Position numbers and translations under genes: made by a program. Under the pieces are notes generated by a model. The model made no database searches and was not told the DNA's origin. It worked only from the letters and a program-made list of their open reading frames with translations. Positions 1 to 8,400 of a stretch of 64,000 bases of DNA are shown one piece after another; the first letter of the stretch is position 1; each line of letters opens with the position of its first letter. Origin of the DNA: Actinomyces sp. (GTDB lineage Bacteria; Actinomycetota; Actinomycetes; Actinomycetales; Actinomycetaceae); the NCBI RefSeq assembly GCF_029851875.1, contig NZ_JARKVC010000039.1, forward strand, positions 1 to 64,000, given 5' to 3'.

Positions 1-228
1 GCCCACCTTCGTGTCACCGGCAGGACCTGGCACAGGCCCGAGGCACAGTCCGACCGGGGTGTGGTTGGTGTGACACATGTGACCCAAGAGGTGCTGTGGG
101 AGAGAAAAGTGACGTTCTCCGCCCTGAATCTGCTCGCCGTATCTGACAAAACCGCCGCTTTATGCATAGCGTTACGGCCAGCGGCACCGAACCGACCGGT
201 GCCCACCCACGAACTGAGAGGCAGATAC
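1..228. other. Upstream region of hup, no gene supported
   Basis: I see no convincing gene here. The open frame that runs into hup from position 61 has no recognisable protein upstream of the HU start at 229. The stretch 160-185 is locally AT-richer and could hold the hup promoter, but I cannot fix a -35/-10 pair. Confidence 0.4.
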
Positions 229-510
229 ATGTCCGTCAACCGTACTGAGCTCATCGCCGCCATCGCCGAGAAGGCCGGCCTGACCAAGACCGACGCCGAC
301 GCCTTCCTCGGCGCCTTCCAGGAGGTCCTGGTCGAGAACGTCGCCAAGGGTGAGGCCGTCAAGATCACGGGTCTCATGGGCGTGGAGCGCGTCGAGCGCG
401 CTGCTCGCACCGGCCGCAACCCCCGCACCGGTGAGGAGATCCAGATCCCGGCTGGCTACGGCGTCAAGCTGACCGTCGGCTCCGCCCTGAAGAAGGCCGT
501 CGCCAAGTGA
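229..510 (+). CDS. hup: HU-family nucleoid DNA-binding protein
   Basis: A 93-residue histone-like HU protein, a dimeric non-specific DNA-binding and DNA-bending protein of the nucleoid. The protein starts MSVNRTELIAAIAEKAGL and runs through the HU fold: helical N-terminal dimerisation part (residues 1-45), then the beta-arm region with the family signature RTGRNPRTGEEIQIPA (about 60-75), and a short C-terminal helix. The frame is open further upstream, but the extension does not look like HU; the ATG at 229 follows a GAGAGG stretch and gives the normal family length. It is a single gene closed by a strong hairpin at 549-588. It lacks the long lysine/alanine-rich tail seen in mycobacterial HU, so it is the short bacterial form. 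Confidence 0.95.
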   Translation: MSVNRTELIAAIAEKAGLTKTDADAFLGAFQEVLVENVAKGEAVKITGLMGVERVERAARTGRNPRTGEEIQIPAGYGVKLTVGSALKKAVAK

Positions 511-548
511 CGACCTGCTGACCTCCTCGCCAGACGAGGACGTCACGA

Positions 549-588
549 GACGAGGGCGTGCCACCACCGCTGGTGGCACGCCCTCGTC
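549..588 (+). terminator. Hairpin terminator after hup
   Basis: Perfect 18-bp inverted repeat (549-566 with 571-588) around a 4-base loop, 39 bases after the hup stop. There is no T-run, as is common for G+C-rich actinobacterial terminators. Confidence 0.75.
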
Positions 589-616
589 GTCAGGACGGAC
601 AGGGCAGGCAGGTGCA

Positions 617-639
617 GATCCTCCGAGGGGAGGAGGATC
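617..639 (+). other. Small hairpin in the leader of the ABC transporter gene
   Basis: GATCCTCC (617-624) pairs perfectly with GGAGGATC (632-639) across a 7-base loop, 30 bases before the start of the ABC ATPase gene. It lies in the likely 5' leader. I cannot tell whether it is regulatory or chance. Confidence 0.3.
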
Positions 640-668
640 GTGTCAGTGGCCCTCCGTAAGGTGTCGTT

Positions 669-1556
669 ATGAGCCAGACCACGCCTTTCGGCCCTCTCCC
701 GCCAGCAGACCCTGCAGCAGCTGAGCAGCCCTCCGGCCTGCGGCCGGAGCCTGGGGCCGCAGACCCCTTCAGCGCACCGGGGGCGGGTGTGCCGCACGCG
801 CCGGCGCTGGTCTGCCAGGGACTGTGCAAGGCCTTTGGGCAGAAGCCTGCGGTCGACAGCCTCACCCTGGCGGTGCCGGCCGGCTCGGTCTACGGCGTGG
901 TGGGACCCAACGGCGCCGGAAAGACGACCACCCTGTCCATGGCCACGGGCCTGCTCGTCCCGGACGCCGGCCGCGTCCTCGTTCACGGGGTGGACGTGTG
1001 GGCGCACCCCGGCCGTGCCAAGGCCCTGCTGGGTGTCCTCCCCGACGGCCTGCGCACCTTTGACCGGCTCAGCGGCCTGGACCTGGTGACCTACTCGGGC
1101 CTCCTGCGTGGGCTGGAGCGCGAGGTGGTCGTGCCACGGGCGACCCAGCTTCTCCACGTCCTGGGACTGTGGGAAGCGGGCACCACACTCGTTGCTGACT
1201 ACTCCGCCGGTATGCGCAAGAAGGTCCACCTGGCCTGCGCCCTGGTGCACTCACCGTCCGTCCTGGTCCTGGACGAGCCCTTCGAGGCCGTGGACCCCGT
1301 CTCGGCCCAGACCATCCAGGGGCTGCTCGCAGACTTCGCCGGTGCCGGGGGCACGGTCATCATCTCCAGCCACGTCATGGCCACGGTGCAGCGCTTCTGC
1401 AGCCACGTCGCGGTCATCGCCGCCGGCCGGGTCCTGGCGGCAGGGACCACGCAGGAGGTCGCGGCCGGACAGGACCTGGACACGCGCTTCGCCCAGCTGG
1501 TCGGCGCTCCGGCAACGAGGGAGGAGCTGTCGTGGTTGCGACCCTCATCCGTCTGA
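669..1556 (+). CDS. ABC transporter ATP-binding protein
   Basis: Cytoplasmic ATPase subunit (295 aa) of an ABC-2-type transporter. The first 45 residues are a proline/alanine-rich extension; the nucleotide-binding domain follows with Walker A GPNGAGKTT (about 79-87), a signature YSAGMRKK (about 178-185) in place of the usual LSGGQ, and Walker B VLVLDEPF (about 198-205). An AAGG stretch 8 bases before the ATG supports the start. The 3' end overlaps the next gene, a multispanning membrane protein, by 25 bases, so the two are translationally coupled and form one transporter. Family membership predicts export or membrane remodelling, but nothing nearby identifies the substrate. Confidence 0.9.
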   Translation: MSQTTPFGPLPPADPAAAEQPSGLRPEPGAADPFSAPGAGVPHAPALVCQGLCKAFGQKPAVDSLTLAVPAGSVYGVVGPNGAGKTTTLSMATGLLVPDAGRVLVHGVDVWAHPGRAKALLGVLPDGLRTFDRLSGLDLVTYSGLLRGLEREVVVPRATQLLHVLGLWEAGTTLVADYSAGMRKKVHLACALVHSPSVLVLDEPFEAVDPVSAQTIQGLLADFAGAGGTVIISSHVMATVQRFCSHVAVIAAGRVLAAGTTQEVAAGQDLDTRFAQLVGAPATREELSWLRPSSV

Positions 1557-3235
1557 GGTGGCGGCTGACCGTCAACGGACTGCTACGCAACGTCTGGGCG
1601 GTCATCGGCACGATCTTTGCCGCGCTCTACGGCCTGGGAGGCTTGGCCGTGCTTGGCGCTCTGGCCGTCGGCCTGGGCCAGGCCCCTACGGAGGTGATCG
1701 CTGCGGTGCTGGCGGTTGCCGGTGCGCTGGTGGTAGCGGGCTGGACCTTGCTGCCGCTCCTGCTCACAGGCGCCGACTCCACCCTGGATCCCCGGGCCAT
1801 GGCGGCCTGGACCGCCCCGTCGCGCGCGCTCGTGCGAGGACTGGCCGTGGCAGGAGCCGCCGGGATCCCCGGCATCGTCACGGGCGTGGGCCTGCTGCTT
1901 CCTTCCGTGGCCTGGGCCTGTGCCGGGCAGTGGGCCGCGGCCGGGCTCGCGCTCGTCCTGGCCCCGGCGGCGCTGGCGACCTGTGTGCTGCTCAGCCGCG
2001 TCGTGGTCATCGGTGCAGGTGTCTCCCAGTCACGACGAGGCAGGGAGATCGCGGGGCTCATCGGCGTGCTGCTCGTCCTGGGCGTCGCGCTGCTCCCCTC
2101 CTTCCTGCAGGACCTCAGCCTGGGCTCCGACGCCGTGCAGGTGCTGCGTAGCGTCGGCACCCTGGCAGGGCTGACCCCGCTGGGGTGGGCGCTCGCGGCG
2201 CCGGGGTACCTGGCTCAGGGTTCCTCCCTCGCGGCGCTGGGGCTGACCTGCCTGGCTGTCGCCCTGCCGGTGGCGCTCGTGCCCGCGTGGGGCAAGGTGG
2301 TGGCGCGGGCGATGACGGGCCCAGAGCGTAGCCGGACCCGCCACCGCTCCTACGAGACCGCCGAGGGCGGCCGCGAGGCTGCCGACGGCCAGGGGACGGG
2401 GGTGGACCCGCTGCCCTGGCAGCGGCGCCTCAGCCACCTCCTTCCCGGCTCGGCAGCGGCTGTGGCCGCCCGGTGCCTGCGGTACTGGCGAAGCGACCCG
2501 CGCTACCTCTCCCAGGTCATCAGCCTGCTCCTGCTGCCGACGGTGTTTGTCGTCGTCATCGTGCGCTCGGCGAGCTCGGCGGCGCAGCAGGAGGTGTCCA
2601 TGTCGTGGGGGCAGGCGCCTGTCGTGCTCGAGGGCGCCGCCCTGGCGCTCGCGCTGCTGTCGGGGTGGATGCTCAATGACGACCTCGCCATGGACTCCAC
2701 GGCGGTGTGGCAGCTTGTGTGCACCGGTACTCCTGGACGTCACGACCGCCTGGGGCGAGTGGTGGCCGCAGCCCTGTGGCAGGTCCCCCTCATCGCCGTG
2801 GTCCTGGTCCTGACGACGGCCTACACCGGGCGGTGGGAGACCTTGCCGGTCGTGGCAGGCGCTAGCCTGGCCCTGTACGGCGTCGCTCACGCCTGGTCCG
2901 CGGTGGCGAGCGTCGTGATGCCTTATGAGACCAACGCGCCCGGGGACAGCCCGTGGAAGTCACGGGGCTCCGGGATGAGCCTGGTCCTCGGGGTGCTGCA
3001 GTTCCTCGGCTTCGCCGTCATCATCGTGGCGAGCTCGCCCGTCATCGCTGTCATGGTGTGGATCGCGGTCACCAGTGCCTGGGCCTGGGGCTGGCTGGCG
3101 CTGGTAGCCGGCGCGGTCTGGGGCCTGGGAGCGGCGTGGGTCGGCGTGGTCCACGGCGGGCGCCTGCTGGACGCGCGCGGGCCGCGGCTACTGGCGACGA
3201 TCCGCTCCTGGCCCGGGCACGAGGAGACTCGCTGA
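1532..3235 (+). CDS. ABC-2-type transporter permease
   Basis: Membrane protein of 567 residues with about ten or more hydrophobic segments in two groups separated by a charged cytoplasmic stretch (about residues 255-300). It is the presumed membrane partner of the preceding ATPase. The GTG start at 1532 lies inside the ATPase gene and is preceded by GGAGG at a good distance, typical of coupled translation. Length and layout fit the large permeases that pair with ABC-2 ATPases; I recognise no more specific family. The substrate is unknown. The gap of about 140 bases before nagB suggests the operon ends here. Confidence 0.8.
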   Translation: MVATLIRLRWRLTVNGLLRNVWAVIGTIFAALYGLGGLAVLGALAVGLGQAPTEVIAAVLAVAGALVVAGWTLLPLLLTGADSTLDPRAMAAWTAPSRALVRGLAVAGAAGIPGIVTGVGLLLPSVAWACAGQWAAAGLALVLAPAALATCVLLSRVVVIGAGVSQSRRGREIAGLIGVLLVLGVALLPSFLQDLSLGSDAVQVLRSVGTLAGLTPLGWALAAPGYLAQGSSLAALGLTCLAVALPVALVPAWGKVVARAMTGPERSRTRHRSYETAEGGREAADGQGTGVDPLPWQRRLSHLLPGSAAAVAARCLRYWRSDPRYLSQVISLLLLPTVFVVVIVRSASSAAQQEVSMSWGQAPVVLEGAALALALLSGWMLNDDLAMDSTAVWQLVCTGTPGRHDRLGRVVAAALWQVPLIAVVLVLTTAYTGRWETLPVVAGASLALYGVAHAWSAVASVVMPYETNAPGDSPWKSRGSGMSLVLGVLQFLGFAVIIVASSPVIAVMVWIAVTSAWAWGWLALVAGAVWGLGAAWVGVVHGGRLLDARGPRLLATIRSWPGHEETR

Positions 3236-3308
3236 CGAACCGGTGCCGCTTCCCTACCGGGCCCGTCGCACTCCGGTGACGGTGGTCAGAGCCTGGGCCG
3301 CAGGCCAC

Positions 3309-3314
3309 TATGAT
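3309..3314 (+). promoter_or_regulatory. Possible -10 element for nagB
   Basis: TATGAT lies 59 bases before the nagB start in an otherwise G+C-rich gap. No good -35 is visible, so this is a weak call. Confidence 0.3.
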
Positions 3315-3372
3315 GGTGCCTGGTGCGCTGAGGCACCCGGCTCTGGCCGTCATGTCCCACCTGAGGAGAACA

Positions 3373-4107
3373 ATGAAGCTCGCCGTCCTCGACACTGCCG
3401 AGCAGATCGCTTCCACCGCCGCTGACACGATCGAGGAGCTGCTGACGGTCAAGCCGGACGCTGTCCTCGGAACTGCCACCGGTTCCAGCCCCCTGCCCCT
3501 GTATGACGAGCTGGTGCGCCGCTACGAGGCTGGCCGGATCTCCTTCAAGGAGGTCACTGGTTTCATGCTCGACGAGTACGTCGGCCTGCCTGAGGGTCAC
3601 CCCGAGCGCTACGCCACCTTCATGGAGCGCAACCTGCGCTCGCGGGTGGACATGCGTCCTGGCGCCCTCCACGGCCCGGACGCGCTCTCAGAGGACCTGG
3701 AGGCGGCCTGCACCGGCTACGAGGCCCGTATGGCTGCGGCCGGGTACTGCGACCTGCAGATCCTGGGCATCGGCTCGGACGGTCACATCGGCTTCAACGA
3801 GCCTGGCGGCCCGCTGGACTCGCGCACGCACATCGACGTCCTGACCGAGCAGACGCGCCGGGACAACGCCCGATTCTTCGACGGGGACATCGACGCCGTC
3901 CCCACGCACTGCATCACTCAGGGCCTGGCCACCATCATGGAGGCGCGTCAGCTGGTCCTCATCGCCACCGGCGAGAACAAGGCTGAGGCGATCCACCAGC
4001 TGGTCGAGGGCGAGGTGAGCGAGCAGTGGCCGGCCACCGTCATGCAGCGCCACGCCAACGCCCTGGTGCTGGTGGACCCGGCGGCCGCCTCGCGCCTGAG
4101 CCGCTGA
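3373..4107 (+). CDS. nagB: Glucosamine-6-phosphate deaminase
   Basis: Converts glucosamine-6-phosphate to fructose-6-phosphate and ammonia, the step that brings amino sugars from wall turnover or the environment into glycolysis. Family motifs are present: LGTATGSSPLPLY (sugar-phosphate loop, about 34-46), LDEYVGLP (catalytic Asp region, about 66-73) and GIGSDGHIGFNEPG with the catalytic His and Glu (about 133-146). An in-frame ATG exists at 3310, but the ATG at 3373 follows a GAGGAG ribosome site and gives 244 residues, close to the family norm. It stands alone; no nagA or transporter is adjacent. Confidence 0.95.
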   Translation: MKLAVLDTAEQIASTAADTIEELLTVKPDAVLGTATGSSPLPLYDELVRRYEAGRISFKEVTGFMLDEYVGLPEGHPERYATFMERNLRSRVDMRPGALHGPDALSEDLEAACTGYEARMAAAGYCDLQILGIGSDGHIGFNEPGGPLDSRTHIDVLTEQTRRDNARFFDGDIDAVPTHCITQGLATIMEARQLVLIATGENKAEAIHQLVEGEVSEQWPATVMQRHANALVLVDPAAASRLSR

Positions 4108-4159
4108 CCCTTCCTCGCCGTCGCCCGTGACGCAGCCGGGACCCGTGATCCTGCTCGCG

Positions 4160-4187
4160 CAGGCGCGCGGGCCCCGGTCGCGCCCTG
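4160..4187 (+). terminator. Possible terminator after nagB
   Basis: CAGGCGCG (4160-4167) pairs with CGCGCCCTG (4179-4187) with one bulge, around a G+C-rich loop, about 50 bases after nagB. The hairpin is imperfect. The rest of 4108-4325 holds nothing else I can support. Confidence 0.35.
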
Positions 4188-4325
4188 GGGCCCTGCCAGG
4201 ACCGGCTCACGCCGTCGTGGCCTGGCAGCACAAGGTGGTGCGTGCGCGCTGCGGGCAAGGCGAGCGTGAACGCAGCGAGAGAGTTTCCACAGGCCTGGGC
4301 CAGGACCGCCCCGACGCGCCCGTCC

Positions 4326-4331
4326 TACACT
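4326..4331 (+). promoter_or_regulatory. -10 element, likely leaderless start of the DUF3039 gene
   Basis: TACACT ends 7 bases before the ATG at 4339, so transcription should begin at or next to the start codon. No ribosome site is visible. Confidence 0.5.
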
Positions 4332-4338
4332 GGGAAGT

Positions 4339-4716
4339 ATGACTGAGTGCCTTGAGCAGATGACGGCGAGCACCGACTCCGGCCCCGGCGAGCCCGGCCG
4401 CCCGCTCTCGGACCCGTCCACCGGCGCCTCGACCGGCACCGCTGTCCTGGAGCGTGAGGACCTCCAGTCCACCGACGACGGCGACGCTGACCGCTTTGCC
4501 CACTACGTGCGCAAGGACAAGATCGCGGCCGCGGCTGCGACCGGGCGCCCCGTCGTCGCCCTGTGCGGCAAGGTCTGGACGCCGGGGCGCGACCCGTCAA
4601 GGTACCCGGTGTGCCCCACCTGCAAGCAGATCTACGAGCAGATGCGTGAGGGTGGGGACTCCGGCGGTCAGGGACCACGTTTCCCCCGCTTCCCCTTCTC
4701 CCGAGGCGGTCAGTGA
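4339..4716 (+). CDS. DUF3039 domain protein
   Basis: A small cytoplasmic protein (125 aa) of a family confined largely to actinobacteria. The first 50 residues are acidic and low in complexity; the conserved domain (about 52-105) contains ALCGKVWTPGRDPSRYPVC followed by PTCK, giving three cysteines in a pattern that could bind a metal. A glycine/arginine/phenylalanine-rich tail ends the protein. The function is not known. The stop overlaps the GTG start of the downstream helicase by 4 bases, so the two are probably made together and may work together on nucleic acid; that is inference from context. Confidence 0.85.
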   Translation: MTECLEQMTASTDSGPGEPGRPLSDPSTGASTGTAVLEREDLQSTDDGDADRFAHYVRKDKIAAAAATGRPVVALCGKVWTPGRDPSRYPVCPTCKQIYEQMREGGDSGGQGPRFPRFPFSRGGQ

Positions 4717-6536
4717 GCGGCGCGCGTCGCAGCCAGGCAGCGAGCAACCCGACCCAGCCCTCCATCTTCGCCGCGGAGACGATGCCGCCGGCCTACCCAC
4801 GTCGTGCCGCCTGGGGCACGGCGGGGTCGCTGCGCGCCTGGCAGGCTGCGGCGCTGAGGAAGTACCTGGAGACCATGCCCGAGGACTTCCTCGCCGTGGC
4901 CACCCCAGGCGCGGGCAAGACCACCTTCGCGCTGCGCATCGCCACCGAGCTGCTCAGTGCCGGTGACGTTCACCAGGTCACCGTGGTGTGCCCGACCGAG
5001 CACCTGAAGTACCAGTGGGCGGAGGCCGCCGCGCGCGTCGGGATCCACATCGACCCCTCCTTCACCAACAGCCAGGGGGCGCTGGGACCGCGCTTTGACG
5101 GCGTGGCCCTGACCTACGCGCAGGTAGCGGCTAATCCCAACCTGCATCGTGCCCGCACGGACGCGCGGCGCACGCTGGTCATCATGGACGAGATCCACCA
5201 CGGCGGTGACGCCCGCTCGTGGGGAGACGCCATCCGTGAGGCCTTCACCCCCGCCCGGCGCCGCCTGGCGCTGACGGGCACGCCCTTCCGCTCGGACGAG
5301 TCGACGATTCCCTTCGTCCGCTACGTCGAGGAGGACGGCGGCGTCAGGCGCTCGCGGGCTGACTACTCCTACGGCTACTCCGACGCCCTGCGCGACGGTG
5401 TCGTGCGCCCGGTCATGTTCATGACCTACTCCGGCCAGATGCGCTGGCGTACCAAGGCCGGCGACGAGGTAGCGGCGCGACTGGGCGAGCCCCTGACCAA
5501 GGACCTGGAGGCTCAGGCCTGGCGCACCGCGCTGGATCCCAAGGGGGAGTGGATCCCCTCGGTGCTCGCCGCGGCCGACCAGCGCCTGACCGAGGTGCGT
5601 CGTCAGGTCCCGGACGCCGGGGGCCTCGTCATCGCCACGGACCAGGCCAAGGCACGCGCCTACGCCAAGCAGCTGTGCCGGATCACGGGAGAGGAGCCCA
5701 CTGTCGTCCTGTCCGACGACTCCGGTGCCTCCAGCCGGATCGAGACCTTCTCCGCCTCCACCGACCGCTGGATGGTGGCGGTCCGTATGGTCTCGGAAGG
5801 TGTGGACGTGCCACGTCTCGTCGTCGGCGTCTATGCCACCTCCACCTCCACGCCGCTGTTCTTCGCCCAGGCGGTGGGACGGTTCGTTCGCTCGCGCTCG
5901 AGGGGCGAGACGGCCTCGGTCTTCCTACCCTCCGTGCTACCGCTGCTGAGCCTCGCCAACGAGCTGGAAGCCGCCCGCGACCACGTGCTGGGCAGGCGTT
6001 CCTCCTGTGACGAGGACGACCTGTTCGGCAGCTATGCCGAGGACCGGCTGGTGGCCGAGGCCAACCAGGACGCCAGGGCCTCTGACGACCTCCTGGGCGG
6101 CTTCGAGGCGATGGACTCCACCGCTGAGTTCGACCGGGTCCTCTTCGACGGCGGAGAGTTCGGCACGGGCGCCATGGTCGGCAGCGTCGAGGAGCAGGAG
6201 TACCTGGGGCTTCCGGGGCTGCTGGAGCCTGAGCAGGTCACGGCCCTGCTGCGCCAGCGTCAGGACCGGCAGATCGCGGCGCAGAAGCGGGAGTCGGCGG
6301 CGGCCGCCAAGCGTCGTGCCAACTCCGGCATCGACGACGCTCGGCGCCGCCAGGCCGCTCGTAAGGAGCTCTCGCAGCTGGTGGCCGCCTGGGCCAGGCG
6401 CTCGGGGCAGCCCCACGGCGTCGTCCACAACGAGCTGCGACGCGTGTGCGGCGGCCCCGAGATCGCCCAGGCCTCGACCGAGCAGATCGAGAGGCGCGTG
6501 GCGACGTTGCGCCGCTGGTTCGTCGGCAAGCGCTAG
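4713..6536 (+). CDS. DEAD/DEAH-box superfamily 2 helicase
   Basis: A 607-residue ATP-dependent nucleic-acid helicase. Motif I is ATPGAGKTTFA (about 63-73), motif II is DEIHH (about 156-160), motif III is the LTGTPFRSD stretch (about 186-194) and motif VI is QAVGRFVRS (about 387-395), so both RecA-like lobes are complete. The last 120 residues are charged and helical and look like an accessory domain. The GTG start overlaps the stop of the DUF3039 gene. Its stop meets that of the convergent pncB gene in a shared CTAG. Whether it acts on DNA or RNA is unclear from sequence. Confidence 0.9.
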   Translation: MSGARRSQAASNPTQPSIFAAETMPPAYPRRAAWGTAGSLRAWQAAALRKYLETMPEDFLAVATPGAGKTTFALRIATELLSAGDVHQVTVVCPTEHLKYQWAEAAARVGIHIDPSFTNSQGALGPRFDGVALTYAQVAANPNLHRARTDARRTLVIMDEIHHGGDARSWGDAIREAFTPARRRLALTGTPFRSDESTIPFVRYVEEDGGVRRSRADYSYGYSDALRDGVVRPVMFMTYSGQMRWRTKAGDEVAARLGEPLTKDLEAQAWRTALDPKGEWIPSVLAAADQRLTEVRRQVPDAGGLVIATDQAKARAYAKQLCRITGEEPTVVLSDDSGASSRIETFSASTDRWMVAVRMVSEGVDVPRLVVGVYATSTSTPLFFAQAVGRFVRSRSRGETASVFLPSVLPLLSLANELEAARDHVLGRRSSCDEDDLFGSYAEDRLVAEANQDARASDDLLGGFEAMDSTAEFDRVLFDGGEFGTGAMVGSVEEQEYLGLPGLLEPEQVTALLRQRQDRQIAAQKRESAAAAKRRANSGIDDARRRQAARKELSQLVAAWARRSGQPHGVVHNELRRVCGGPEIAQASTEQIERRVATLRRWFVGKR

Positions 6537-7963
6537 CCGCGCAGGGTCTGGCGGCCGTCCAGGTCCAGGTGACGGGTGGGGACGGCCGGCTCGCCCTCGG
6601 ACAGCCTCCAGGCGTCGTAGGGCAGCTCGGCGCGTGAGGCCCGGTGCCGCTCGGCGGCAGCCTGAAGGGCAGCCGGACCACGGTGCTCCTCGTTGACGAC
6701 GCCGTCGCGCACGAGCTCGACCTGCAGCGGCCGGGCTCCGGCGTCGTGCAGGGCAGCCAGGGCCTCGCCCTCCTCACGAGCCGACACCACCAGCTCCTCG
6801 GCCGCCGTACCGGTGGCGTCCAGGACGCGCCCGGCCCACTTGCGACCGCCCACGGTCGACTTGCCTCCGGCGGAGAGCTTCGCGACCTCCTGCATGAGGC
6901 CGTCGGCGTCGGCGCGCTCGACCAGCTTGTAGACCAGCGCGGCCGTGGGGCGCCCTGAGCCGGTGACCAGCTTGGTGCCCACGCCGTAGGAGTCCACGGG
7001 GGCAGCCCCCAGCGCGGCGATGGCGTACTCGTCCAGGTCGTTGGTGACCGTGATCCTCGTGGAGGTCGCGCCCAGGGCGTCGAGCTGCTGACGTGCCTTG
7101 AAGGCCTCGGCGACGAGGTCGCCAGAGTCCAGGCGCACCGCGCCGAGCTCACCGCCGCCGGCGCGGGCAGCCTTGACAGCTCTCTCGATGCCGCGCTCGA
7201 TGTCGTAGGTGTCGACCAGGATCGTCGTGTCGTGGCCGAGCGAGGCGACCTGGGCGGCGAAGGCCTCCTCCTCGCTGTCGTGCAGGAGGGTGAAGGAGTG
7301 GGCGGAGGTACCGACGGTGCGGATGCCGTAGCGCATACCGGCCTCCAGGTCGCTGGTGCCGACGAAACCGCCGACGACGGCGGCGCGGGCAGCGGAGACG
7401 GCAGCGCGCTCGTGCGCGCGGCGGGCACCGAAGTCCACGCAGGGGCGCCCGTGGGCGGCGATGACCATGCGTGAGGCGGCTGAGGCCACGGCGCAGTCGT
7501 AGTTGTAGATGGACAGCGCCAGGGTCTCCAGGATGCAGGCCTCGGCGAAGGTTCCCTCCACGCTCAGCAGCGGGGAGCCGGAGAAGTAGCACTCGCCCTC
7601 GGCGTAGCCACGGATGGTGCCCGAGAAGTGATAACCGCGCAGGTAGTCCAGGGTGACGTCGTCGACGACGCCGGTGGCGTGGAGGAAGTCGATCTGCTGA
7701 GGCGTGAAGGTGAAGCGCTCGATGGCGTCGAGCAGCCGGCCGGTGCCAGCGACGACCCCGTAGCGCCTGGAGGAGGGCAGGGCGCGACCGAAGAGCTCGA
7801 AGACGCTGCGGCGCTCGGCGGTGCCGGCGGCCAGCGCCCCCTGGAGCATCGTCAGCTCGTACATATCCGTCAGCAGCGCCGTCGAGGTCACTGCCGGAGC
7901 GTGCTCAGGGTCGATCGGGCTGCCAGTGACCGCGTTGCGCGGAGTGGCCTTGCTGGGAGTCAT
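6533..7963 (-). CDS. pncB: Nicotinate phosphoribosyltransferase
   Basis: Converts nicotinate, PRPP and ATP to nicotinate mononucleotide, the salvage entry to NAD. The 476-residue protein begins after a short polar stretch with the family's STALLTDMYELTMLQGAL segment (about 27-44) and continues over the full family length, with the DFGARRAHE segment (about 145-153) and the phosphate-binding VGTKLVTGSGRPTAALVYK region (about 335-353). A -10-like TAGGTT sits 6 bases before the ATG, so the mRNA is probably leaderless. In actinobacteria pncB is commonly divergent from clpS, as here. The reading frame is intact. Confidence 0.95.
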   Translation of the reverse strand: MTPSKATPRNAVTGSPIDPEHAPAVTSTALLTDMYELTMLQGALAAGTAERRSVFELFGRALPSSRRYGVVAGTGRLLDAIERFTFTPQQIDFLHATGVVDDVTLDYLRGYHFSGTIRGYAEGECYFSGSPLLSVEGTFAEACILETLALSIYNYDCAVASAASRMVIAAHGRPCVDFGARRAHERAAVSAARAAVVGGFVGTSDLEAGMRYGIRTVGTSAHSFTLLHDSEEEAFAAQVASLGHDTTILVDTYDIERGIERAVKAARAGGGELGAVRLDSGDLVAEAFKARQQLDALGATSTRITVTNDLDEYAIAALGAAPVDSYGVGTKLVTGSGRPTAALVYKLVERADADGLMQEVAKLSAGGKSTVGGRKWAGRVLDATGTAAEELVVSAREEGEALAALHDAGARPLQVELVRDGVVNEEHRGPAALQAAAERHRASRAELPYDAWRLSEGEPAVPTRHLDLDGRQTLRG

Positions 7964-7969
7964 GACACC

Positions 7970-7975
7970 AACCTA
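7970..7975 (-). promoter_or_regulatory. -10 element, likely leaderless start of pncB
   Basis: TAGGTT on the minus strand ends 6 bases before the pncB start codon at 7963. Confidence 0.5.
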
Positions 7976-8052
7976 GTCCCCTGGTCCACACGACGCACGA
8001 GACCGCGCCAGGCTGCCAGCCGGGCTCCGGCTCTCGTGTCTGACCCTCTCGA

Positions 8053-8058
8053 TACCCT
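8053..8058 (+). promoter_or_regulatory. -10 element, likely leaderless start of clpS
   Basis: TACCCT ends 6 bases before the clpS ATG. The short sequence between is not spaced like a ribosome site. Confidence 0.5.
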
Positions 8059-8064
8059 GGAGCC

Positions 8065-8400
8065 ATGTCAGCCAGCGCACCCGTCGCCTCGCCCGACACC
8101 CGCGAGGACTCCGCCACCCAGCGCCTCAGGCGCTGGCGCACCGTGGTCCACGACGACCCGGTCAACACCATGGACTACGTCGTGTGGGTCTTCCGCAGCT
8201 ACTTTCACTTCCCGCTCTCGCTGGCCCACCAACGCATGATGCAGGTCCACACCACGGGGCGCGCCGTCGTCTCGCGCGGGCCTCGCGAGCGCATGGAGGT
8301 GGACGTCACCGCCATGCACTCCTACGGGCTGCGGGCCACGATCGAGCCTGACGGCGAGGAGCCCGAGGGGCCCGAGGACGCCAAGGGGGAGGGGCTCTGA
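8065..8400 (+). CDS. clpS: ATP-dependent Clp protease adaptor ClpS
   Basis: Adaptor that binds N-end-rule substrates and hands them to the Clp unfoldase-protease. After a disordered N-terminal tail of about 25 residues come the family hallmarks: VVHDDPVNTMDYVVWVF (about 27-43), containing the N-degron pocket residues, and MQVHTTGRAVVSRGPRERME (about 59-78), which contacts the unfoldase N-domain. The C-terminus adds an acidic tail. Length (111 aa) is normal for actinobacteria. It is the first gene of a tight run clpS, DUF2017, murI; the next gene's ATG overlaps the stop by one base. Confidence 0.95.
   Translation: MSASAPVASPDTREDSATQRLRRWRTVVHDDPVNTMDYVVWVFRSYFHFPLSLAHQRMMQVHTTGRAVVSRGPRERMEVDVTAMHSYGLRATIEPDGEEPEGPEDAKGEGL

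Noticed and set aside
61..228. Longer N-terminus for the HU protein
   Set aside because: The extra 56 residues do not resemble HU, and a ribosome site precedes the ATG at 229.
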